A stretch of DNA of 64,000 nt from positions 62,924,920 through 62,988,919 of the forward strand of contig NC_087247.1 in assembly GCF_037042905.1 (NCBI RefSeq), read 5' to 3'. Within the stretch, counting starts at the first letter, position 1, and each line of letters starts with the position of its first letter. Below, piece after piece: positions 51,876 to 61,866 of this stretch. The position numbers and the translations under genes were made by a program. The stretch comes from Lytechinus pictus (taxonomy: Eukaryota; Echinodermata; Echinoidea; Temnopleuroida; Toxopneustidae). Under the pieces are notes generated by a model. The model worked only from the letters and a program-made list of their open reading frames with translations, was not told the origin of the DNA and did no database searches.

Positions 51876-53877
51876 TATTTCCCATAGACTTTACACGTAA
51901 CGAAAATAAGAGAATCTCAAATCCAATTTTGCAAGTGAAATACGGGCATGATCCCGGCATCTGATCGAAAAATAAAGGCGACACTGCCGAAAGCTTAGAA
52001 TCTCAGCTACCACATTCTAAAAGCTCAGGAATAACTGACAAGAAAAAATGGAGATATGACTCACGAAATAAAGGAATGTAGAATCTAGTTTTGAGAAAAA
52101 GTCATGTCCCATAGAGATTACACGCAAAATGAGTAAAAATGACACGCCTTTATTATTTGCAATTTTTGAGGATGACCCGTTTATCAAAATGAAAAATAAA
52201 GGTAATAATTCAGAAAGAGTAAGACCTAAGCTACAACATATCAAAAATTGGGCGAAATTTGATCAATATTCACGGAGTTAGAGCCAAATTTGCATAATTA
52301 TAATGACGTCATAACACGCAAAATGGATATTTTGACTTCCGACGCCATTTTGATGACGTCATAATATACGTTAGGGTCAAATGAGACATGAAATCATATG
52401 TATGATTCATATTCTATCGAAATATGAAAAAAAAATTGGGGGTCCCCGTTCGTTCTGAAGAGCTACAGTGAATTTTTAATAGGCATGTTTTTGCCCATAT
52501 AGAGCCTATGGAAAGAGCTCGCACGCACATGTGCTGCAAACTTTAATGGGTGCTCATTCCCTCATTAATGATCGTAGAGAGCTGATCGAGGTATCAATTT
52601 GATCAGAATTATATCAATAATAGATACGCATAGAAAAAACAGCGAATTTATGCTACGTAACGCCGTTACGCACGAAAACGCGCACACATACGTGCGTGCG
52701 CGCAAAATCTTGAAATGCTTAAAATGACCTGAAACGTACCCAAAAAAATTTATAGGCCATTTTGAGAATTTGTTTAGCTTTGACGCGCGCGTACGCGCGT
52801 GTCATGACCTTTACATGACCTTTGATGACATTGACAGACGACCTTTGACCTAAAGTTTATTTGATGTGAATATGATTGACTATCGATTATCAGTTATGTA
52901 GATATGATCAAATTAAGAATTTTACAAAATGGCGTGTAGATGACGTCATCATGACCAGGTGATCTTGAAAAGCTACGTATGCCGTCTCTATGATGGACTC
53001 TATACATGACAAAAATTCAGCAAAATTGATCCAGCCGATTCGGAGAAAACTTGGCGACAAACATAGGTGCGAAAAATAAATAAAGAAAGAAAGAAAGAAA
53101 GAAAATTCTGACGAAATTAAGAGATGATCTGTCATAGACAGACCACCTAAAAAGAGGGAAATTAGACGAGAAGAGGACTAAAACAAGAATACTGCTCTCT
53201 GATTGGTCAAAGAGACCACACACTCAACGGTTCCAGTGCTGGGTTCACGGCAAGGTCACACACACTCCCACAGTGGTAATCTCATCAAAATACCCGCGCT
53301 TGTTGTTTTGAAGCCTTATCCAGCCGATCAGAACTCTAGATTGAATGCTATTCCAAAATTTTAGAAATCTTGTCTTGTACCTTGGTTGGAAAAATGTGTG
53401 CTTGACCTGATTAAAAGGTGCCGCATGTCAAGAGTGACATTGTGAGAAAGTACAGAAATTTAGCTTTGTGGTGATACAGATATCTTCAAAGATATCTTCA
53501 AAGCTCAAAGTAAGAAGTTTTGCACAATGTGCAAAAGAAAACAGGAAGAAAATTCAGTATTGATGCACATTTTCAGGCCTGAAATTCACTTATACAAAAT
53601 AAATGACCAATAAGAAAGAGTAACATTTACTCTATCTGATGGTGCAATGATATTTGATTTGAGGATTCTTAGAGAAAGGAATCTCATGTTTCACGAGATT
53701 TTGCAGGGAGGAGGATTCAGCCACGAGATGATTTGGATGAATCTAGCCTATTTGCTCATTAGCATAGGGACCTGCTGTCTGACTGTACCTCATTCCCTTT
53801 TTACTTATTTTCCTGTGAGCTGGAAAATTTTTCAACTTGACATGTACATGTATCTATGCAAAGCATATTGATTGTTG

Positions 53878-54325
53878 ATGAAACTTGGACATAAGGGTAA
53901 TCAAGTATTACTGAACATCCTTCTGGAGTTTTAGGTCACATGACCAAGGTCAAAGGTCATTTAGGGTCAATGAAATTAGACCATGTTGGGGGAATCAACA
54001 TCAAAGTCTTAACCAAGGTTAAGGTTTTTATGTCATCATAACTTTGAATGTTTATGGATTTAGTTTATCAAACTTGGACATAAAGATAATGGTATAATAC
54101 CAAATATCTGGTGTGTGTTTCAAGTCACATGACCAAGGTCAAAGGTCATCTTGGGTCAACGAACTTTGACCATGTTGGGGTATTTGTTGAATTGCCATCA
54201 TAACTTTGAAAGTTCATAGATCTTGTTAATGAAACTTGAATATAAGAGCAATCAAATATCAGCAAACATCCTGTGCAAGTTTCAGGTCACATGACCAAGG
54301 TCAAAGTTCATTTTTCATGGATAAG
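53878..54325 (+). repeat. Tandem array of the 163 bp monomer, without ends
   Basis: About two and a half monomers with 'tgaaacttggacataagg', 'ggtcaaaggtcattt' and 'gggtcaatgaa' match the cores of the elements at 12644 and 16471. The hairpin-bearing left end and the 'gcaggcgagactgcc' right end are both absent. It is a truncated copy. Confidence 0.75.
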
Positions 54326-55846
54326 CCTATGAATTATCTTGAAATAATCAGAATTCAGTCAATAACACTGTGGTACAATTTCATCACAAAGTAAGAATCA
54401 ATGTAGCCGATCCCCGGTTTAATAGGTATTATACATTGAGCTTATGGGATTAAGGCCCCTCACACTGTATCAATCCAAACATTGATCACTACAGTATGTC
54501 ATAGACTTTGTCTAACTCTATGGCTTAAACCCACTGACAACACTTGTGCCTAACAGCACTATCTATGCGGTCATTCTGCTCATGGGGTTAGTGGCTGATT
54601 GTTAGTGGTTAGTGACATGTTAGCGCTAATAACTCTGCCACTAAAAGCGTTTCTGTGCAGTCGCTACTAACCTTTTCCTGCCTCTTTCGAGACCAAGGCC
54701 AAGGACTTCAGACTCAAAGGCTAAGGACTATATGTCAGAAGCCAAGGACAAGGTCAAGGAGACATAAATATCCTGGATGTTGGCTTGGAATTGAGGAGCA
54801 CAACACCATACTGTACATTCAGCATTAAATGTTTCTTCTTAACTATTTTAACACACAAATTTTTAAGGTTTTTTTTAAATTATCATTTCTCCTAAACATG
54901 CCCACAATCAGGTCAAAATCAGTTTAAAATAAAATCTGAAGAACTATCCAATCAGACATAGAGATGTATAAAGATAAAAAAGAAGCAAACAGAAAGCTAA
55001 TGAAATTCAAACCATTGATGGAAATGAGGGGATTGTCTAGGCAGGATGTGATTAAATAAAAGGGTTTCCTTCCATGCAACAAAAAAATGAAAGATTTGTT
55101 TGGTATTTATGATTTATTTGAGATTGGAATCAATTTGTGTCTGAATGCTGTTTCGGGTTACAAATTTTGCTGTTCCAATTCTCAGAGACAATTGATGTCA
55201 ACTAGTCTGCATCTGTTTCAGATTACTCCTAAAACAAAGGATATGTGACATTTAATTCCTTTTCCCTTAAGTTTAATGACAATGGATGTTGTTACCTTTA
55301 ACTGTTGGTCTGAAGCTTAAGCTGATTATCTCTTGCATTTTGCACTTATGTCTACTTAAATCTGTCAAATTCACAAGAAAAACAGCAGAATTTGAGTGTT
55401 TTCCTCTCTATTTATCTGTATGTGAGTGTGCCATTTTTTTAATGTGCGAATAAAGATGATATATATAACAGCAGTTGAATGCCACCAACCCCTTTGATGT
55501 AAAATGACAAAATAGCTTTCTAATTATATATTGCAATTAATTCAATTGACTGTTAAAATAATTCTGTACTGCCTGTATTTCTTTACGTTGACTAGAATAA
55601 AATGGTGCAAAAATATGAAGAGCTCTGATTAGCCTTCAGTAAATAACAGCAAACCTAGATCTTGTACCAGGCAGTTACATCCAAATATGAAGATATTTAA
55701 TAACTTTCTGAAAGTGAATCTGAGCTCTCTTGTTCTTAGTTCTAATGAGTGCAAATTAAAAAGCCCTTTTTTTGGTTTCTACTATTAAAGCACTCTACAT
55801 AATGTATATGCGCCAATTCTCTTTGCTGATTGTTCTCATTTCTCAG

Positions 55847-55937
55847 GATTGTTCTTGAAGCAGATCCAAATGCTGTTGCACAAAGAGTTTCACTGAGAGG
55901 GGATGATGTACCAATTACTGAACAGACCATGTCACAG
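55847..55937 (+). CDS. COPZ1: COPZ coding exon, probable exon 6
   Basis: Between 'tttctcag' and 'gtatta', the exon encodes [20 protein letters not shown] then [10 protein letters not shown], 30 residues after completing the glycine codon. The (I/V)LE(S/A)DP...V..RV(S/A)LRG(D/E)DVP(I/L)TEQT block is diagnostic of coatomer zeta. It leaves in phase 0. Only about 15 residues remain to the usual C-terminus. Their exon was not found between 55938 and 64000, so it probably lies beyond the DIRS element at the window end. Confidence 0.96.
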
Positions 55938-56690
55938 GTATTAATAAACATAATAATGAATAATATAACATGTATCACCTAACCTGTTACATTTGTCTTT
56001 TGTTTCTAAGCATATTATCACTCTGCTTGTAATCAGTGCATGTATATGGTATCACTTGTGTATCATACGACATTGATAAAAAAACAGATAATACATTTAT
56101 AAATGGAACACTGTGTCATCAATAGTGCAGTTTGTATAGAAATATGATTTTGTTCAAGTAACAGTGTTCCGATTTTTTAAATCACACATCAGTGATATAT
56201 CATGAGACAGGGGATATTTTCAATTTGAAGTTATTGTTTATTCCTTGGGACATGTGAAAATATTTTAGTTATAAATGATCAAATTATTAATATATTTCAC
56301 AATTCAGTGAAAACATCTTTCCTGTAAACATTTTGAATTTAAATTTAATTATCACTCAATATTGTGATATGTGTGATACTGATTCTAGACACATCTAGAA
56401 ATATGAAATTGAAACACTTATAATGTGCTTGAATGTAGTAGCTTGATGTACCAATGAAAGCCTTGTTTAGACTTCTATAAAATCTTAAAATCTCAAATTT
56501 AGTCAATCACTCTGATTTTATCATTTATAAATCATGAAAATGTCATTCATTTTCATTGCATGAAGTGGAAATTAAAGCCTTGAATGTAATTAAGAAAACC
56601 TTATAGCTCCAATATTAATGGAGGATTTGATCATATAGCCTACCTTGTTTGACATATTTGCAATTTATGGATTTTTGCATGGACCATACC
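55938..56690 (+). other. COPZ intron 6, proximal part
   Basis: AT-rich intron sequence following the donor 'gtatta'. No ORF of note, repeat or terminal COPZ exon was recognised here. Confidence 0.6.
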
Positions 56691-56694
56691 ACCA

Positions 56695-56902
56695 GGGGCA
56701 GATCCAGGATTTTCAAAGGGGGAGGGGGGCACATGTTCCTGATGAAAATTTGACAAGCAAAAAAACATTTAAAAAAGGCCTCAACTAAAGGGGGCTCACT
56801 TGCATAAAAACAGTATATTTACATTACAAATGTTTATTATGGCTCTCAAAAGGGGGGGGGGGCACAGTCCAGCTGTGCCCCCCCCCCCCCCCGGATCCAC
56901 CA
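56695..56902. mobile_element. Short inverted-repeat element with G/C-run subtermini
   Basis: The left end 'ggggcagatccagga' and the right end 'ccccggatccac' are inverted. Each is followed inward by homopolymer-rich text (a G-rich run near 56718, a G-run near 56852-56862 and a C-run near 56876-56892). 'cataccacca' is found on both outer sides. Non-autonomous MITE-like. Some of the many G/C runs elsewhere in the window may be remnants of this type. Confidence 0.6.
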
Positions 56903-56939
56903 GTTCATACCACCATGATGTGAATGACATCATTCTATT

Positions 56940-57966
56940 TTATACGCCCGTCCTAGATGGGACGTATAATGGTATCACGCACGGTGTCCGTCCGTCCGTT
57001 AACTTTTCCTTGTAAACGCGATAACTTCAGTTTGACTTAACCTAGGCTCATATTATCTGGTGTGTATGATACTAGCATGGATGATGGATCCCAGGAAGCC
57101 TTTTGATTTTGAGGTCAAAAGGTCACGGTCACAGTGACATATTTTCATCTTACCCTTATGCAGTCCTTGTAAATACGTCAACTTCAGTTAAACTTAACCC
57201 AGGCTGATATAATGTGGTGTGTATGATACTAGCATGGATCCCAGGAACCCTATTGATTTTGAGGTCAAATGTCAAGGTCACAGTGACATATTTTCATCTT
57301 ATCCTTCTGCAGTCCTTGTAAACATGATAAGTTCAGATTAACTTAACCTAAGCTCATATAATTTGGTGCATTTAATACTAGCATGGATCCCAGGAAACCT
57401 ATTGATTTTGAGGTAAAAGGTCAAGGTCACACTGACATGTTTTCATCTTACCCTTCTGCAGTCCTTGTAAACGCGTTAACTTCAGTTAAAGTTAACCCAG
57501 GCTAATATAATGTGGTGTGTATGATACTAGCATGGATCCCAGGAACCCTATTGATTTTGAGGTCAAAAGGTCAAGGTCACAGTGACATATTTTCATCTTA
57601 CCCTTCTGCAGTCCTTAAATGTGATAAGTTCAGTTTAACTTAACCTAAGCTCATATAATTTGGTGTGTATGATACTAGCATGGATCCCAGGAAGCCTATT
57701 GATTTCGAGGTCAAAAGCTCAAAGGTCAAGATCACAGTGACATGTTTTCATCTTACCTTTCTGCAGTCCTTGTAAATGCAATAACTTCACTTAATTTAAC
57801 CTAGGCTCACATAATTTGGTGCGTATGATACTAGCATAGATCCCAGCAGTTCTATTGATTTTGAGGTCAAAAGGTCAAAGGTGAAGTCACCACCTTCCAC
57901 TTTTCTTGCTACCAATAGCTCAATTTTTTGCATTACAGACGGGTGCGCCTTAGCGACACTCTTGTT
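56940..57966 (+). mobile_element. Tandem-repeat element of the 'CGCCCGTC' family
   Basis: The left end 'tatacgcccgtcctagatgg' pairs with the following 'gacgtata', giving a terminal hairpin, and is followed by 'gtgtccgtccgtccg'. Six monomers of about 149-158 bp follow. The landmark 'agcatgg' or 'agcata' falls at 57073, 57231, 57380, 57529, 57677 and 57833. Each carries 'gattttgaggtcaaaaggtc' and 'cacagtgacat'. The right end is 'gacgggtgcgccttagcgac', then 'actcttgtt'. The architecture matches the elements at 12644 and 16471 although the sequences differ. Confidence 0.75.
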
Positions 57967-58470
57967 CGGGAATATATTCATTATTTTGAAAAAAAGGAAA
58001 GAAGTACTCATTAGATTGAAAATCAGTGCTACTATATTTTTCAAGTCAAAAGTATCTTGTGAATTTTGTTTTCATGTTGATATTTTTTATTTTTGTGTGT
58101 GTGCTATGTCATATCCCTTTGCCTTTATTTCATTTATTTTTTTTGTTTTGTGCCTCCCTCTGTTGTGGTATAAAAGGTCATCAGCAGCAAGTTGGATGTA
58201 AGTCATTGGTCCATTCTGATTGGTTGCTCGCTACATTTTGCTTGCTGAGATGGTTTCTTGAACTCATGCCGATGTTGCATAATACTTCTAATATGCCAAG
58301 AACTTACATTTCTCATACACCATTTCCCCCTTTTTAACATTTTGCATGGTTGCCTTATTTCATTGGGTTTTTGCCCTGCTGCTGGGTATGAATTTTTCTT
58401 TAGATCCATCCTAGTGTAGTTATAATTGATTTGTATTTGTATATATATATTTGACTTGTATTATTGATTA

Positions 58471-58742
58471 TGTGAGAGAAAGAGAGAAGAAAAAAGAAGA
58501 GTAAGACGAAGACGAAGAAGAAGAAGAAGAAGACGAAGACGAAGACGAAGAAGAAGAAGAAGAAGAAGAAGAAGAAGGAGGAGGAGGAGGAGGAGGAGGA
58601 GGAGGAGGAGGAGGAGGAGGAGGAGGAGGAGGAGGAGGAGGAGGAGGAGGAGGAGGAGGAGGAGGAGGAGGAGGAGGAGGAGGAGGAGGAGGAGGAGGGG
58701 AAAAGAGGAGGAAATGAGGAAGGAAGGAGGAGGAGGGAGGAG
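58471..58742. repeat. (GAA)n/(GAC)/(GAG)n purine tract
   Basis: About 270 bases of almost pure purine on the + strand, ending with about 45 GAG units. It could form triplex (H-DNA) structure. The minus-strand 119-codon ORF encoding long polyproline and polyserine is a composition artefact. Confidence 0.97.
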
Positions 58743-58744
58743 AT

Positions 58745-60600
58745 ATGACCTTGCTTCTACATGACCAGAAACAATTGAACAGTGTCACAATTGATATGTC
58801 ACATGTAGCATGATGATACAAAGACAAATAAAATTAACAATCCATTTTATTGGATCCATAGATTTTATTGCATTTATTTGTTTTGAAGGTTGAAGGAAAA
58901 AATAAAGTAGAATTAAAAATAAATATATTTAATGAAACAAATGCTATCAAAATTGTTTTATTTGATGTTACTTGCATTGTTTTCTAAAAATTTAGTGATA
59001 GAGCAAGATTGTTGAACACATATCGACATATATATATTTTTTCTTAATATTGTATCTTTGTACAGCATTGCACTTGTTAATAACAGTTGCTAACTAGAAT
59101 TATTATCTTTGGTCTGTTTGCATTATGAACTAACTTGTTTTTGTGAAAATCTTTTATGGATTTTATATAATTGGGATCACAAAGCAAACTCATTTAGCAA
59201 TTTCTAGCTTCAAAATTCATGTGTGTATTTTGGGTTGTGCCAACAGGTTGTCATGTTTATTTCTTTATTCATTTATTCGACTTTTATTCATTTATTGATG
59301 CATTTATTTATTTTGATTATTAATTGATGTATGTTTTATTCATTTATATATCTAGTCATTCAATTGTAAAACTATGCATTCATCTACATTATTATTTCTT
59401 AGTTATTCATTTATTCACTTGTCTGTTTATGAAATATTTTTTATTTCTATTTGGAATGGTTCAAACTATTCAATCCCACTTGTCTAAAGAATAAAAAGTA
59501 AAACAATTCAAAATGTCTCCCAGATGCTATATAAAAGCATCATATCTTAGGTTATATTTCTAATTTGATTTCAGTAGGCTACTAATTAATTACCTACAAT
59601 TTAAGATTTAACAAAAATAACTAGAAACTATCCAAATTTACTAAAATAATATTTTTATCCTTATTTAGTCTAGGATATAAGCATGGGAAGCTGATATGTG
59701 TGGGTTGATTGTATCATTTTACACTAGATGGCGCTCTTACACATGCTATTTTGCATGGTGTTTAAATATTCCTTTCCCATGATACGCGCATTTATGCTGA
59801 GTCAGAAGCCCCGTACGCAAGCAGCCGATCTACTAAGAATTTGCATGTAATGTAGTATTAAAAGAAAACCCTATTTCCACTTAACTTCCTTCCCAAACCT
59901 TTTGCTTAACACCTGGAAATTTATCTTAAGTGAAATATTAACTTGATATTATCTATAAAAAAAAGTTTCATAATCCATTTTGAAATCTTTAGTTTAATAC
60001 ACAAGCAAAGTGTACTTGCATTTTGTATACTCAATCTAAGAAATGAATCTCTTGTTATAGAAGTACAGTGTTTGTAATTTGTAATATAATGTAAACTTGG
60101 AGCCTTGTCTATAATCTTTTTGGTGGGATATGTTCATAAATTTTCTTTATCAATATGTACATGCAGATAGATGGTTCTTTTCTTTCTTGGCATTGCAACG
60201 TCCCTTTTTTTTTTTTTTTTTTACATTTAATTTTTCTCATCTTTCTAAATGACGTATGACAGAATTATACGTATGTGGCAATCTTACTGCCCTTTGTAAA
60301 ATCAGATGAATTGATTGATTTACCACATTTATCATGATGTATCAAAATGCTAACAAAGAGGCAGTATGTAAATGGAATGGATGTATATCTTCTATAGTTA
60401 GTTTATTATTTAAGACAATTATCACATTTTGGGATAAATGATGATAAAAATGCTTCAAACAAGAATATTAAAAATAGAAATACCTTAAAAACAGCACCCA
60501 AATCCAATTCGTCTATAACCAGATGTAAACTTAAGAAATTTATAATTTACTATCAATAACTGGGATATACTCATTTGATTTGCTTGTTCATTACGATGAA
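58745..60600. other. Intron sequence between microsatellite and DIRS element
   Basis: AT-rich, with 'ttcattta'-type low complexity near 59260-59450 and a T-run near 60208-60226. One CTCF-like motif is noted separately. No terminal COPZ exon was found. Confidence 0.5.
59721..59736 (+). promoter_or_regulatory. CTCF-like motif
   Basis: 'acactagatggcgctc' matches the core of the animal CTCF consensus (CCASYAGRKGGCGC) except at the first C. The match is by eye and occurs by chance at some rate. Binding is not shown. Confidence 0.25.
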
Positions 60601-61396
60601 CCAAGCACGCCGAATATACAGTACACAATTTTCCTGCGCGCGCGCTGCATCTCCCTATGAACGCACTATCCCAAGATCATCGCGCAATTTGGCGTCCATT
60701 TCCTCTTTTACTTTCGCCAGCCGTCGAGTGCAGACGTAAAGCTAAGTACACTCTCAAAAAAACGCAAACTTGTTTTACAATTTGGTTTTATACGAGTGCA
60801 TTTATCCCTTATTTCAATCTTATTTTTCCTTTTAAGGTTGTTTTAAGCATATCCCATCGCGCGGAGCTCTCCGTGATATTATTTTCACGTATTTTGTTCT
60901 GCTTTCTTGTGAGTCTAAAACATAAGATACGTTTTCTCGCAGGCGGGTTGCTTCGCATCCCCACCCCGCAGCTCCGCGCCTTCCTGCGTGTCGCGGGCGT
61001 TGAGTTTCATGCTCCTCTTCCTTATAAATTCATTTTAATTCTCTGACTTCTCGCTTCTTCGCATCCGTCTTGAATTTCCTTGAATTTATTTCTCTTCCAC
61101 AGATAGGTTCTGTCGGACGTTCAGGAGCGTCGTTTTTCTATTCTCGTTTCAACTACTATTGTTCTTGTCTCAAGTTAGTTGATTGTCTCCTTTGTTTCAA
61201 TCAACTATTGTATCCTTTGTTCTTGTGATTCTATTAATTCTTGAATTAATTAATTAATTATTTAAAAGCTTTTCCACCTCGCTAATTTTGTTCTGGTCTT
61301 CCTTTTTTCAGGAAAGCAAGCTTCAGTTTCTTCTTTCCTTTTTTCAGATCAGCTTCCGGTTCCGGATACTTAAATAATTTTTTTTCGACCTCTTGT

Positions 61397-61430
<34 letters not shown>

Positions 61431-61866
61431 TTGTTTTTTTCTCTCAGCTGATCCCATCCTTCACCTTCAAAAAAAAAAAAAAAAATTTTTTTTTTAAGCA
61501 GGTGTTCACACAAAAAAAAAAAAAAAAAACTTTGTGTTTTTCTTCTTTAGGTGCTTCTTCCCTTTTTCCTTAGGAACTTTGCAGAAGCAGTCTTCTTGTT
61601 GTGTTTTCTTATACGAACAATTATAATTATATATTTATAGGGAGGAGTTTCTCATAATAATTCTCTAATTATTACTGTTCCCTTTTACTGGGATAGTACT
61701 GCGTGTACTTACCCGTTAGAGATATTATATTATTGTAATTCTCACTGTTCGTTTTTTGAAGTCCCTTGACTTCTGGGGTTGGGGTTTTTTCAACCCCCCT
61801 ACCCCCATCTTCTCTGTTTCCCTTTTTTTTTTTTCTCTTTCTACTTGCTATTAGATTTTCATCTAC
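60600..61866 (+). mobile_element. DIRS-like element, leader / probable left terminal region
   Basis: The base composition becomes richer in C and G from about 60630 ('cctgcgcgcgcgctgcat'), marking the likely left part of the retroelement. The leader includes a pyrimidine-rich stretch with 'gggttgcttcgcatccccac' and three poly-A tracts (about 61399-61429, 61470-61485 and 61513-61530). It ends in a T/C-rich stretch before the ATG at 61867. The 129-codon ORF at 60657-61046 has no recognised domain and is probably untranslated. The exact left boundary and the inverted terminal repeat cannot be fixed without the right end. Confidence 0.55.

Larger units (their letters stand above)
50902..53150. 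mobile_element. Inverted-repeat element carrying a GATA satellite (2.25 kb)
   Basis: The left end 'ttaggtggtcggtcgtagac' and the right end 'gtcatagacagaccacctaa' are inverted, with a few mismatches over about 23 bases. Inside, from left to right, are a GATA/GACA microsatellite (50925-51690), a tRNA-like segment (51795-51875, minus) and a noncoding stretch with three TGACGTCA sites. A CG-alternating palindrome and an (AAAG)n run before the right end follow. No transposase ORF is seen. The inverted ends suggest one element that captured or expanded a microsatellite; the superfamily is unknown. Confidence 0.6.
49731..55846 (+). other. COPZ intron 5 (6.1 kb)
   Basis: Bounded by 'gtaggt' and 'tttctcag'. 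It contains a repeat with 'gctaac/gttag' motifs (50575-50810), the 2.25 kb inverted-repeat element (50902-53150) and an end-less tandem array (53878-54325). A second stretch rich in 'gttagtg' and 'ctgtgcag' motifs lies near 54535-54665. The remainder (49731-50570, 53155-53870 and 54670-55840) is AT-rich with nothing recognised. Confidence 0.9.

Noticed and set aside
58468..58827. Polyproline/polyserine protein on the minus strand
   Set aside because: It is the translation of a GAG/GAA microsatellite. No unique flanking coding sequence.
60657..61046. 129-codon ORF in the DIRS leader as a gene
   Set aside because: No domain, ends well before the Gag start, and composition fits a pyrimidine-rich leader.
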